From the NCBI GenBank assembly GCA_011799875.1, contig CM022303.1:543816331-543880330 (forward strand): a DNA stretch of 64,000 bases. The letters run 5' to 3'. Both the position numbers and the translations under genes were made by a program. Source of the DNA: Thinopyrum elongatum (taxonomy: Eukaryota; Streptophyta; Magnoliopsida; Poales; Poaceae). The notes beneath the pieces were generated by a model that saw only the letters and a program-made list of their open reading frames with translations, was not told the DNA's origin and ran no database searches. Of this stretch, positions 1 through 11,774 are shown piece by piece (position 1 is the first letter of the stretch; every line of letters starts with the position of its first letter).

Positions 1-100
1 TAGATATGGAGTTTAGTGGTAGGTTTAGTGCTAGATTAGATTAGTGCTAGGTTTTAGTTAATTAGTCATAATTAAAAGAAGTAGAAAAAAGATGAAAAAA

Positions 101-253
101 GAAGAAGAAGAAAAGAAGAATAAGTAGTAGAAGAAGAAGAAGAAGAAGAAGAAGAAGAAGAAGAAGAAGAAGAAGAAGAATAGGAGGAGGAGGAGGAGGA
201 GGAGGAGGAGGAGGAGGAGGAGGAGAAGAAGAAGAAGAAGAATAAGAAAAGAA
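101..253. repeat. (GAA)n/(GGA)n microsatellite
   Basis: An almost pure purine tract on the plus strand, GAA repeats passing into GGA repeats and back. It lies upstream of the CACTA remnant. A minus-strand reading frame through it gives only poly-serine and poly-phenylalanine and is not a gene. The flanks, 1-100 and 254-526, hold nothing I can recognise. Confidence 0.95.
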
Positions 254-526
254 GAATAAGTGTCAATGCTTTATGTGATGTGATGTCCTAAATTTTCTTG
301 ACTTGATCGGTAAAATTTACAGGCTTTGTGCTATTTCATATCCTTGGAGTCATCATGGTCGAAGTTTTGGGTCCGTGATCCCGCCGTTGTTTGACTAGTT
401 CCTCTACAGCCGAGGGTGAGCTATGAATCCACCTTCACCTCCTACGCTCTTTTAATCATGTCAGTAGATTTCATTTTCATGCTAAGTCGCGTAACCTAGG
501 CGTCTCTTGTCTGAAAGGGTTGCATC

Positions 527-556
527 GATAAATATGCATTCAGTTGCATATTTATC
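527..556. repeat. Short perfect palindrome upstream of CACTA gene
   Basis: Two 12-base arms (527-538 and 545-556, GATAAATATGCA and its complement) separated by six bases. It would form a small hairpin. It sits in the untranslated upstream region of the CACTA transposase gene; its role is unknown. Confidence 0.7.
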
Positions 557-597
557 ACCGTAACTCATTCGGATTGTCCAGCGATTTCCACGGACAG

Positions 598-807
598 CCC
601 GAGGATGTGTAGATTGGGTACGTTCTCCATGCTCTACCCCATTCCAAGACAAAATTTCGGCAGCGCCTCCTTGTTGTTCTCCGAATGCAAATTCTCTAGG
701 CTTTTTGCCGAGACGTGTATTTGGAGAACAGCGGGGAGGTGCTGCCGAAATTTTGTCTCGGAATGGGGTAGAGCATGGAGAACATACTCACTCTACACAT
801 ACTCGGG
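598..807. repeat. 210-base foldback (inverted repeat) upstream of the CACTA transposase
   Basis: Arms 598-668 and 736-807 are near-perfect reverse complements, and weaker pairing continues into the loop (GTTCTCCGAATGCA against TGTATTTGGAGAAC). The whole segment can fold into one long hairpin. It lies 138 bases before the transposase start codon, so it belongs to the 5' leader or subterminal region of the CACTA element, or is a small foldback element inserted there. A transcript of this hairpin would be a natural source of small RNAs; that is inference. Confidence 0.75.
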
Positions 808-944
808 TGGGATTAGGACCTATCTTTACCTATTAGCGTGTAGGTTGCATGGACATAATAAAACTGACAAACTAGATTAACTGATGAATATACATGCTGA
901 ATTATATATATATATATTTCTTGTGTGTCCAGTAGCTAGGTAAG

Positions 945-3900
945 ATGAGTGATCGTGCGTGGATGTACACTGGTCACACTAGTCAGAAAGACATGACCAA
1001 TGAATGGTTAACAAAAACCAAGGGGTTTGTGAGAGCCGCATTTGCAAATGGCCAGAGGAAAACTTGTTGCCCCTGTGTCCGATGAGACAATTGGCATAAG
1101 AGGACAAAGGATGAAATGGGTAAACACTTAGAGAAGAGTGGTTTTACGCCCAATTATATGGTGTGGACATTTCATGGTGAGTCTGCCCAACGTGCCAGAG
1201 CTGAGGTGGTTCGTCGTCGCACCGACGAGCATGGTACCGGGATGGAAGACATGGTGCAAGACTTTGATGATGCTCGGGATTCGGACGATGAGATGGAGGA
1301 ATCTGCAAAGGCCTTCAATGAAATGTTGGAGTGTTCAAAACGTCTTCTCCACGAGCACACTGAGCTTTGTCAGCTGGATGCCATCTCACAAGTAATGGCT
1401 CTGAAGGCTCAATTCAACTTGGGTAGAGAATGCTACGACGCGATGATGACTGTATTTGGACGCTTTCTACCCAAAGGCCATGTAATGCCTGCAAACCTGT
1501 AACAGTCGGACAAAATCCTCCGTGCACTTAAGATGCCCTATGAGAAGATAGATGCCTGTGAGAAAGGATGTGCCTTATTTAGGCTTGAGTATGCGGACTT
1601 CAACTATTGTCCCATTTGCAAGTCTTCCAGGTATGTTGTGGTAGACAACGGTATGGGTGAGAAGACGCAGACCAAAATCTCCGTTAATGTTCTTCGGTAT
1701 ATGCCAATCGTACCAAGACTTCAACGTGTTTTCATGGTCGAAGAGACGGCCAGACAGATGACATGGCACAAAATGGGCAAAAGAACCGAACTAGATGCAG
1801 ATGGGAATCTGATGATGGTACACTCATCGGATGGTTCTGCGTGGAAGCACTTCAATGCATTACATGAACAAAAAGCGGCAGATCCAAGGCATCCTCGAGT
1901 CACCATCAACACGGATGGGTTCAATATGTTTGGTCTGACGGCAACCCAACACAGTTGTTGGCCTGTATTTGTCATTCCACTCAATCCCCCCCCCGGACAG
2001 ATTATGCAAAGAAAGAACATTTTCCTGATGTTGATAATTCCAGGGCCCAACTATCCGGGGAAGAATATGAATGTGTACATGCAGCCGCTTAAGGATGAAT
2101 TGCAAGAAGCTTGGGATAATGGGTTCAAGACATACGACGCCGCTAGCAAACAGAACTTCATAATGCGTGTCTGGTACATGTACTTGATGCATGACTTGCC
2201 GGCGTATGCGCTATTCGTTGGCTGGTGTGTGCATGGAAGGTTCCCGTGCCCCACATGCAAGGTAGCTCTTCAGTTTCGTTGGCTGCAGGCGGGTCGCAAG
2301 TTTTCTTACTTCGACTTGCATAGACAGTTCCTGGATCCTCGCCATAAGTTCAGGAAAGACAAGAAGAACTTCATCAAAGGTAGACTTTTCAAAAACTCTG
2401 CACCACCTGCGTTGACAGGCCAAGAGACCCTGGATTAGTTAAACACTCTCGAGCCAGATCCAGGGTGTCCAGGGTATTTCAAGGGGTATAATTCGGAACA
2501 CGCCTGGCCTCACAAGACATGCTTGTGGGATCTGCCTTACTTCAAAGACCTCCTTTGCCCACACAACATCGACATGATGCACACTGAAAAGAATATCGCC
2601 GAGGCCCTTTTTGGTACATTGTTCGACATAGAGGGGAAGTCAAAGGATAATATTAAGGCTAGAGTCGATCAGGAGGCGCTATGTGATAGACCGTTACAAA
2701 ACATGCAAGAACCAAAAGGAAACCAGAACTGGACGAAGCCAAAGGCATGGTTCAATCTTGGAAGGCCAGCTATGAGGGAAATTATCTTGTGGGTGAAAAT
2801 GCAGTTGATGTTCCCCGATGGGTATGCAAAAAATCTAAAGAGGGGAGCAATTCTTGAAAAATTGAAAATATTTGGTCTCAAGAGTCATGATTGGCACATA
2901 TGGCTTGAGCGGGTAATGTCGGTGATGTTGCGTGGCTTTATCCCTGCGGATGAGTGGCTAGTACTGGCAGAGCTGAGATATTTCTTTCGTGTTCTTTGTG
3001 CAAAAGAACTAGCGCCTGGTGTGCTAGAAGAAATGGAAGAGTTGGCGCTGGAGTTGATCTGCAAGTTAGAGAAGATCTTTCCACCGGGCTTCTTTAATCC
3101 AATGCAACATTTGATTTTTCATCTCTCGACCGAGGCAATATTGGGGGGGCCCGTGCAAAATCGTTGGTGCTACGCAACTGAGAGGATGCAGAAGACACTT
3201 CGAGCAAAATGTAAAAATAAACGTAGAATTGAAGCATCGATGGCCAAGGCATTCATTACTGAGGAGGCGGCAAACTTCGTGACAGCACACTACGAAGCCA
3301 AAAATCGTCATTTGCATAATCCGAAGCCTAGGTACAATGCTGGCGACCCTAAAAAAGGTGGATCCAACCTCAGCCTATTCAAAGGGTAGCTCGCACCAGC
3401 CGGTGCTTCGAAACCAATATCGTTGGATGTCGAAGAATGGTGGACCATTTCGTTGTATATCTTCAACAACCTAATAGAAGTGTGACCGTACATCGAGTAA
3501 GTTCTCGGTACATTGTTTCGCAACTTCTAATTCCTTTGAACTGCTCTTATTCCTGGATATTTAATACAGTCGATATGTCGCCAAATTCTTGGATGGAGCA
3601 GTGATCCAAAAGGAATCCATCGAAGAGTATGAGCTTCTGGCAAACCATGGAAGCGGCTTTTCCGGTTTCATCTCTTGGTTCAAACAAACGGTAATTTCCA
3701 TTAGACCATTTCATTTCTTCGTCTAATTTTCGGCTAATGCAACAATCTTTTCGTATTAAACTTGTAGGCTAATTCAGAGTCTATGGACGCTGAATTGAGA
3801 CAAGTCGCTAATGGTTTTGACTATAAGGTCCATTCATTTGACAAATACGACATCAACGGGTATCGCTTTCGTACCTTTGGCAAAGAGCTATCTATGGCTG

Positions 3901-4415
3901 ACCGAAAGTCTACAAATTGTTGTGTCTCTGCTATCAGCGAAGGAGGTACCGAGTATTATGGGAGAGTTGAAGCAATTTATGAACTTCTATTCTATGGTGA
4001 AAACCCACCGAACATCGTAGTCTTCAAATGTTATTGGTTCCAGCCGAAGGAGACTAGAAGGACTCATGGACATATAGGGCTAGTCGAAATCAAACAAAGC
4101 ACCCATTTAGATGTTCCCGATGTCTATATTACGGCTCAACAGGCGACCCAAGTTTTCTATCTACCGTGGGCCTGCCAAACTGATCCAAATCTGAATGGTT
4201 GGGATGTCGTTTATGAAGTGCCACCACGTGTTAGACCACCTCCCCCCAATGAAGAGGATTATGAACCTCACATTAACCCAGACACATATGAAGGAGAATT
4301 CTTCCAAGAAACATGTCTTTCCAAAAAACGTTTCAAGAACCGCTCTACTTCACCTCAGAACATTGAAGTAGACATCGACAGTGAATCCGACTTCACCCCT
4401 GAGCCGGAACAAGAA
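945..4415 (+). pseudogene. CACTA (En/Spm, TNP2-type) transposase, degenerate, three exons
   Basis: The ATG at 945 opens a transposase-associated N-terminal domain (start MSDRAWMYTGHT). A TNP2-like core (Transposase_21 type, about 1533-2640) follows, with CPICKSSRY near the start and a stretch ending in CPTCKVAL. A DUF4218-like region with EAILGGPVQNRW lies about 2900-3320. Exon 3 carries a DUF4216-like domain (GGTEYYGRVEAI, VVFKCYWF). Reading frame and splice sites agree: exon 1 ends 3496 (GTAAGT), exon 2 is 3570-3690 and exon 3 starts 3768 after TTGTAG. In-frame stops at 1083, 1500, 2436, 3387 and 3483 kill the gene. Family knowledge: this protein cuts and moves CACTA elements in the nucleus. 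The 3' end is missing; from about 4411 the frame runs into a gypsy fragment. No CACTA terminus is visible upstream. Family assignment is secure, domain borders approximate. Confidence 0.9.
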
Positions 4416-5084
4416 GAGACCGGAGACAGTCGTATTTTCGGGACTGACTTGATGATGGAAGCCGAGAAGCAAGTCAGGGAAATCTGAGACAGATTGCAGT
4501 TGGCCAAATCCCGACAAAAGAGTTATTATGATTCCAAGCACCGAGAGACCAGTTTTGAACCTTGTGAATATGTCTACCTCCGAGTCACACCTATGAAAGG
4601 AGTCAAGAGATTTCAAACTCAGGGAAAGCTTGCACCAAGGTATATTGGCCCATTTCCAGTTATGTCCAAGGTTGGCACAGTGACATATCAATTGGAATTT
4701 CCCTCGGAACTGTCAGAGATACATAAGGTCTTCCACGTATCACAGTTGCGAAGGTGTATCTCACCACCTGAGAAACGGACTGGTATGGTAGAAATAGAGC
4801 TTGCTAAGGATCTGACATATGAAGAGAAACCTTTCCGAATATTGGATGATATGGAAAGAGTCACCCGCAGCAAGTCGGTTAAGTTTTACAAGGTGCAGTG
4901 GGAACACCCTACCGAGAGTGAAGCTACCTGGGGAAGAGAAGACTTTTTGAGGACAGCATATCCTGAATTGTTTCCTGAGCAACCGAATCTCGAGGACGAG
5001 ATTCATCCTAAGGGGGGGGAGGTTTGTGACACCCTGGTTTTTGCCCTTTTTTTTCTTTTTCTGGATTTTATTGCATTTTTTATT
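4411..5084 (+). pseudogene. Ty3/gypsy integrase C-terminus with chromodomain (chromovirus, Tekay-like)
   Basis: The protein picks up at IFGTDLMMEAEKQV, the linker after the integrase core in chromoviruses. It continues through SRQKSYYD, the integrase C-terminal GPFPVMSKVGTVTYQLEFP segment and HKVFHVSQLR. It ends in a chromodomain (FRILDDMERV, KVQWEHPTESEATWGRED). The chromodomain directs integration to particular chromatin. The catalytic core, RNase H, RT and gag are absent. A TGA at 4485 interrupts the frame, where the family normally has arginine. The frame continues into the LTR and ends at 5084-5087. The upstream boundary is an abrupt junction with the CACTA gene, with no LTR or target duplication visible. 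Confidence 0.9.
5010..5022 (+). other. Polypurine tract of the gypsy element
   Basis: A purine run (AAGGGGGGGGAGG) two bases before the LTR start. In LTR retrotransposons this primes plus-strand DNA synthesis. Its position just before TGTGAC confirms that the following repeat is a 3' LTR. Confidence 0.85.
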
Positions 5085-8000
5085 TGAATTTGAGTTTTGA
5101 ATCAACTCATTTGGACTTTATCACTTGGACATTTCTTTGATTTTCACCCAAGTGACTCATCTCACTCTCAAACTCATCTCTTTCTCTCTGATATATCAAA
5201 ATATGGCCATGGGAATATTTTTCTTAAATGAAAAATATTCATTTTCTCTCTGAAACACCACTTTAGTCACTTCTGCTCCATAGCAACCCTCATTTTTCTT
5301 GCCCGTAAAAATCTGAGAAAATTCCTGAATATTCTTTGGACCTTGGCACACCTCCCTGTGTGAAAATATTTCATGGTTATTTGGAATAGTTTTGCTATAG
5401 AAAATCGTTTATGTTCTGTGTAGAAAAGGCATGTTGTGAAGGAAGTGCATTTTTCCTTGATCCAATGGAGCTGAAATTTTTAGGGCTTCATTACCCTCCT
5501 AAGTAACCCTTAACCACCAAAACTCAGCTCTTAACTCTCTCTAGATTCTTCTCTATTTAGCTCCAAAGTTTTTGTCCAGAAACTTGCCAAGAGGCTACAG
5601 TCTCACCCAGTCGACCTGGCTTTAACTTAGATGCTTGGATCGACCTAGTCTTGCAAAGACAACACCCCAGACATGAATTTAATGCTCGGCATCGCGTGAT
5701 GCTAGAGTTCACGCGGTGACCGCGTGTGGACATGATGCTAGGCAGCTGTTCGGCGCGCTCTGGGTGCCGAGGCCAAACCAGATCGCCACCAAGCGCCTGC
5801 TGCCTCGACTCATCGCCCTTGACCCCTCCCTGTCGCTCGCCGACGCCGGAGTTTGCCGCAGCGAGCACGGGCACGATGCGGCCAAGTGCGCAGTGCGCCC
5901 GTGCCCCTGTGCTCGTCTCAACCCGCGCCCTGTGCTTGTCCCCGTCCTTCCACAGTGGCCGCATGAGCCGTGGATCCTTCCCCCTCTCTCTTTGACACCC
6001 CTTGTCGCCGTGCACCTCTTCCAGAGAGCTCGCTGACGCTCTTGATCCCCTCCTCGGCCACACCTATAAATAGGAACCCCCGAGCTCGTTTCTCCTCACC
6101 ACCCCACTCCTCTGGCACCCACACTTCCTCTAGATAGCCGCGGCCAGGCCAGGCGGGCCTCTGGCCGCCGTTCTGCTCCGGAGCTCGCCGCCGATCCCGC
6201 CTCGGCGTTCTGCTTCCTCCGGTGCCCCTCGTCCTCCACCAACTACTCAGGCGTGTTCCTGGTGGTCCACTGGTCCATAGCTGGTGCCTCTGGAGCCACT
6301 GGAACGACCTCACAACGCTGGCGTCTTCCTCTCCGATGAGCTCCGCCCGCTGCAGCTGCTGGAGACGACCACGCCGACCCCGTTCGTCCACCTCTCACCG
6401 AGCTACGGGTACGTGCAAGTTCGCCGTAGTCTTGCGCATCCACCCATCCCCTCACCGGCGGCAGCCGACCTCTCCTCGCCGGAGAAACGCCGGCGACGAG
6501 CCGCCCTCCTTTGTTTCTCTCTCTCCCTCTCTCCTAACCCTGCCAGTGGGGCCCGCCTGTCAGCCTCACTGAGCGCCCGCCGAAGCGGTATAAGTGGAGG
6601 CGCGTTTCTGAAATACGCCATCGACGTCACCCCTCTCTAATTTTCTGAAAAATCAAATTTAATTCAGAAAATTAACCCAACTTTGACCAGCTATAACTTC
6701 TATTCTATAAGTCCAAATGACCTGATTCTTTTTGCATTGGTTTTGTGTTGAAATGTTCTATCAGCATGCAAAAGATGAGATTTTTGCTTGCTGTGATTAT
6801 TTTCTGGTGAATTAAACAGTGTTATGTGACATTTTATTTTTGCTATTTTAATTATTTTCAGAGGAAGAAACTTGCCTTGAAGATCACCAGAGGGAGTGAG
6901 ACCCTCCTCTGCACTAAGGCAAGCCATAAAAAATATTTGCAAGAATGTCATTTCAATAACTATGGTTTTCACTTGAATATGATCATTTTAAATGCATATA
7001 GAAAATTCAAATAAATTTATTTGATGCTAGTTGCAGGTTCTTGCTATGATTATTCTGTTAGCAGTAGCATTGTAGTTGGATGGTTAAGTTTATGCAGTAG
7101 AGTAAATATGACATTATGCTTGATTTAGTCAATATCGAGATTATGTTGAAAGTAATGCATAAGTTGTCATTGCATTTTCATGGCATACTATGACTCGGTA
7201 AAATTATTTGCAAGTTGAAACCTGATAATAAACCAACTTGAACTAGTTGTTGATCGAATCATGGTGCCACCGAATCGAGCTTCCCAAAGTGCAACCACAT
7301 TTGCCTTTATGAGGGGGGCCCTTTCTCGGTCTGTTGTTATGCCTCTCGCCGGTGCCTCCAACTAGGGAAGGTTATGCGCTGGCGCTACCCTGGCCCGGTA
7401 GGCAGGTATAACCTTATGTGCCCGTAGTTGTTTTGGTACCATGTCCCCGTTTGGGACGAGTGTTTTGCCACGACGGTGGCCGTTGGATGTCACGAGTTGA
7501 CATCGGGGCCACCCAGGACTTAGCCCAAAGGGGAGTTGGTCGGAGTGGCCGGGAGAGTGTCATGGCAAGAGACTGGTTCTGTCGGAACGCCGTTGGTCCA
7601 CCCGAATGGGAGTCCGAGGCCATGGGTTCCGCGGTGTGGGTACAGTGTGCTAACCTCTGTAGAGTGTGTATAATCTATCGATAGCCGCGTCCTCGGTCAT
7701 GGACACAAGTTCGTAGTAGGTCACACCGTGGATCAACAAAAATATTAAACTTGCACACTAAGTGAATACTTGTGGCACTGTTTATGTTGGTAAAGTTGTT
7801 GAGACCATCGAGATGGTTTCGGTTGTGATACGGGAGTGATCACCTTGATATGATGAGGTTCGTGGTTACGAGGTAACCGAGATGGTAAGCGGTCTGAAAG
7901 GCCCTGTTATGAGCACGATCACTTCATGAGTAGCATGTTACATTCTTGCATTAAACCTGCTTAAATATCATTGTTGTTGTTTGCCATTGTTGCTTTGTTT

Positions 8001-8395
8001 GTGTGAGCTTGCAAGTACATTCAATGTACTGACCTGGCATGTCATGCCAGTTTCAGGAGAAATCATACCAGAGTTGGAGTTGCATATCGCATCGCAGTCT
8101 AGACCGTGTCCACATCACTGTCCCTGTGAGATGGAGTCCTTTTACGTCGTCGTTCCGCTGCCGCGTAGTCTTATCGTGATGTCGAGGCCCCTGCTCATGT
8201 CTACTAAATAATGTACATATGTTCAGCAGCACCAAGTGTGCCGCTTGGCCTCGCAATGTAATGTTAAACTCTATGTTCCGCTAGTATCAATAAAGCGGTT
8301 GTATTTCTGTACCAATCTATTGTGTGTAGCCAGAAGACTTGATCTCTGGGCTGGCAATGCAAGGCAAACCGGTCGCTCTGAGCCAGGGTGCCACA
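5025..8395 (+). repeat. 3' LTR of a chromovirus-type gypsy element, about 3.4 kb
   Basis: The LTR starts TGTGACACCCTGG and ends CCAGGGTGCCACA, a near-perfect terminal inverted pair. It follows a polypurine tract and integrase-chromodomain coding sequence, so it is the 3' LTR. It contains a TATA box at 6065-6072 and a GC-rich stretch at 5700-6600. Several long reading frames there (for example 5557-6063 minus) look like composition artefacts. A second LTR of the same family lies at 61224-64000 in the opposite orientation. Five bases after the LTR (8396-8400, caaac) would be the target duplication, but the 5' side is lost, so this cannot be tested. Confidence 0.9.
6065..6072 (+). promoter_or_regulatory. 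TATA box of the gypsy LTR promoter
   Basis: TATAAATA in a GC-rich setting about 1.04 kb into the LTR. The same motif occurs on the minus strand at 63699-63706 in the inverted LTR. It probably marks the U3 promoter, with transcription starting some 30 bases downstream. Confidence 0.6.
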
Positions 8396-8399
8396 CAAA

Positions 8400-9815
8400 C
8401 CATGATAACGAGAGCGCACAACCACTAGGCAGATCGTAGTGTAGATAATAGGGGTACACCATAACCACCATAAATAAATCGGGAAAGCGGAACTGGCTGG
8501 AAAATACAGGGTTTTGCCGCTACTAATATGCAGCCTATCGATCACCTACAAGCCAGCTCTATTCATCTGAAGGCGCACAGCTGTTACTATCAGTCTAGTC
8601 TATCAAAGACCGTGTGGCTCCCACCATTTCCGGGATATTATGGCAGACCAACTCGAAGTGTGAAATCATGTAGCAAAACTGGCCCAATAGAGCTGTCGAC
8701 TGCAGATGTCCCTGCTCCCCTTCCTGACAAGGAACATACTGTACTTACTAAAGAAGAACAGAAGAGGAACATGTTAAAGAATAGAAGGGGAAGCATATTA
8801 TTGATATTCCCCTTCTTTCTATACAATGTTGGTTGCCCACCCATGATGAATCAGAGCGCCCAAAGAAATGCCATTCCATGATGTCTCTCTATATGTGGCC
8901 ACATGCATTTGGAAACTCAAGTGGGAGCTTTAGCTAACCAATTCAATGTGTGTCTGTTAGCTTATGTCAGTATCATATCACATTCGTATTTGAAGAACCT
9001 TAGGACGTATGATTGGTGTGTTATTTAGCTTTAAAGGGTGGACATCTGCTAGTAGGACACAAAGCACCTACGCAAATCATAGTGTAGATATAATGGGAAA
9101 ACCCTAAGCATCAGGAGTAAAATCAGGAAAGTGGAACTTGCTGGAATATATGTGCTAGTATTGCCGGTACGGCTAGAAAGGCTTCGGATACCATCTCTCT
9201 ACAACTGAAGGCGCGGTACTGTTACTATCATTCTAACTCTCAAAGGCGACACATACGACCAAATACGGAGAGTTGAAAGCGTCCATGACAATCGACATGA
9301 AGACCAACACGAAGAGTTGAAAGCGTCCATGACAAGCGACCGAATAGACCTGTACACAGCAAATGTCCCTGCTCCTCTTCACTACAAAGAACATACTGTA
9401 CAACTATTATACTCCCTCTGTTCCTAAATACAAGTCTTTGTAGAGATTTCACTATGGATCACATATGGATGTATATAGATACATTTTAGAGTGTAGATTC
9501 ACTCATTTTGCTCCGTATGTAGTCCATGGAGGAATCTGTACAAAGACTTATATTTAGGTACGGAGAGAGTACTTACAAAAGAAGAACAGAAGAGGAGCAT
9601 GCTAAACACATGATGAACCAGAGCGCATTAAGAACGCAACTCCCTACTGTCCCTCGATATGTGGCGCATGTGCTTTTCGAAAGTAAAGTACGAACATTAG
9701 CTGACCAATTAAACATTCTCTGTTTTAGTACATGTCAGCATCATATCAGATTCGTAATTGAGAAAGTAAGTTTGGAATTATGAGTGGCATGTTGTTTAGC
9801 TTGATGGGTTGAGGA
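8400..9815. repeat. Diverged tandem duplication, two units of about 0.65-0.75 kb
   Basis: Unit 1 (about 8400-9045) and unit 2 (about 9050-9815) share collinear landmarks. Examples are GTGTAGATA before 8450 and 9085, CTGTTACTATCA at about 8580 and 9220, ACATACTGTAC at about 8735 and 9390, AGAAGAACAGAAGAGGA at about 8753 and 9579, and GATGAA-CAGAGCGC at about 8845 and 9610. Similarity is clear but diverged. A Stowaway MITE interrupts unit 2 only. No protein family is recognisable in either copy. Confidence 0.75.
9412..9569. mobile_element. Stowaway-type MITE (Tc1/Mariner class)
   Basis: A 158-base element with termini CTCCCTCTGTTCCTAAATA and its near reverse complement, flanked by TA on both sides (9410-9411 and 9570-9571). 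This is the standard Stowaway structure in Triticeae. It carries no coding capacity and would depend on a Mariner transposase elsewhere. The unoccupied duplicate unit at about 8735-8760 shows the pre-insertion context. Confidence 0.93.
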
Positions 9816-11774
9816 GCACTGCTTGCACGTACGTCTCGAAGTACCTACGATAATGGTACTGAATATATGCGAATGTCTACATGCAAGTCGCCTGACTTTC
9901 CTTATTTGGGTCAGTCGACCATTTCAGGCGGTTGGATGAAGATCCTACGCCTCCTAACCCTTCTTCTTCCTCGCCTCTTATTCTTCCCCTAAAGACCACT
10001 GCACGGCCGCCGGCCGAACCACCGGCCCCCGCCCTCCCCTGAACCGCCCACCACCTCCGGTCTTCCGCCACCCCCGGCCATCCCTCTAGCTAACCCCACC
10101 CCCACCCGCGTCGAGTTTTGCCTCCGGTGAGGCCCCACCATAGCCCGACGACAGCCCCCCACAACCACGGTCCCCACCCGAAACCCTAAGATAGATAATG
10201 GGGCAGCCCTCCGGCGAGCCCCTTCCTTCCCTCCGGCGAACTCCCAAAAATGGACTGACCCCAATTTGAAATTCAGTCGACTGTCATTTAAGCTAATGTG
10301 GAATATAAAAGGGGAAAACCATAAGCATTGCGAGTATAGTGGTGCGCGTGCCATGGCGGATCTGAAGGTGCAAACTGGACAAAGGCAACTTCGCAACCAA
10401 TGTTTGGTTTCAACTAACAAGTAAGATTCTAAGTGATGGACAAGAAATCACAGTAAAGCAGTGGTGATCTATTTTCTTGCTGAGATAAATAACTTGAGCA
10501 GATACGAAAGAGTACCACCTCTGGTGTGGCGCCGTGTAAGCATCTGCTGAGGCGTTGAGGGTGCTGCGGTAGCGATGGCTGTCGGCGGCGTGGAAGCAGA
10601 TCTAGGAGGGCAGACGGTGGCGGCGAGGGAAATATCCCGGTGCGGTGGACGAGACGGTCGTACGAGCGGCCTCGACAAGGTGGACGACGGCGCGGATGAA
10701 GCGAGAGGATGCGATGCAAGGATCCTGGTCCAAAGCCGTGGACGAGAGAGGTCAATCTCTTGTAATGGACGACGTCGTCGGGGTATCAGCTCCGGCATGG
10801 TGGAGGAGGACGGCGGTGGATGGGGTGGCGGATGGAGGAGACTGCGGTGGAAAGGGTGTTTTGGCGCCCATGGAGTACGAATGGGGAAATGGAGGGAGAG
10901 AGGAAGGGGGAACCATGTCTTCAGGACACGCTTGTCTCAAATGCGAGGAAATTTACAAACTTAGCTCCCTTTTAAAATTTCCTACATCAGAGCAATATTA
11001 GTCGGTTAGGGATAGGACGGTAATCTCGCATACACCGAATATTTGCCGACGGAGATTTCGGCCGAGGAGAGTTTGTTTTGGCGCCCACCGTGAATGAATC
11101 GGGGAGGGAGGTGAGAGGCGATTTCAGCCGAGGAGAAACTGTGTTTTGGCGCCCACCGTGTATGAATCCGAGGAGGTGAGAGGCGGAGGCGGTTATGTCA
11201 CGTTTGAGTGAAATTACAAGCCTACCCCTATCGAAACCTATATAAGTCGAGCCGATAGGCTTTGCGTGTCAGGGATAGGCAGTAATTTCCATCTCGCTGA
11301 TTTTGGTTTCGGGCGGTTACTGCGAGTTTCCCCGCTTCGTTCAAATTTTTTGCAGAGAAAGAGTGCATGTTTACCGTGCCAACTCAATTTGAATCCAGTT
11401 TGTATTTTTTTTCCGTGCAGGATCCATTTTGTATTCGAATACAAATCTATATACATCATTTTTTTTATATACTTTCAAAAGCACAACACCCTTTATACAT
11501 AAATATGGTTTACAAATGGCATGATCTTAGATTCATAAGGCTAGATCCATCTTAATTTGGATTTTCAAATATTTGAAACCACTTTATGTTGAAATCCAAT
11601 GTATGCATTCCTCGCTAACTGCCTCCAATTAATCTGTGTTTCATGCAGGTTTTTTTTACTTCTCAAACACGTATAATGTGTTTGACACACGCAACATATA
11701 GTGTAATCCTGTTTAGACATTAATTGCATATAAACCATGCATTGTCTCTAATTAAAGAATCTATGGATCACTAA
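9816..11774. other. Intergenic stretch with GC-rich island and a 67-base tandem duplication
   Basis: No recognisable gene. The GC-rich part, about 9940-10260 and 10500-10920, produces reading frames on both strands without family motifs. At 11053-11119 and 11120-11188 a 67-base unit containing TTTTGGCGCCCACCGTG is tandemly repeated with small differences; a related TTTTGGCGCCCATGG lies at about 10860. From 11350 on it is AT-rich and featureless. Confidence 0.6.

Noticed and set aside
72..266. Minus-strand poly-serine reading frame
   Set aside because: It is a direct translation of the GAA/GGA microsatellite.
5557..6640. Several long frames on both strands in the GC-rich part of the LTR
   Set aside because: They lie within a retrotransposon LTR, overlap each other and show no family motifs.
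10429..11001. Overlapping frames on both strands (108-129 residues)
   Set aside because: GC-rich composition with arginine and glycine bias; no domain, splice or promoter support.
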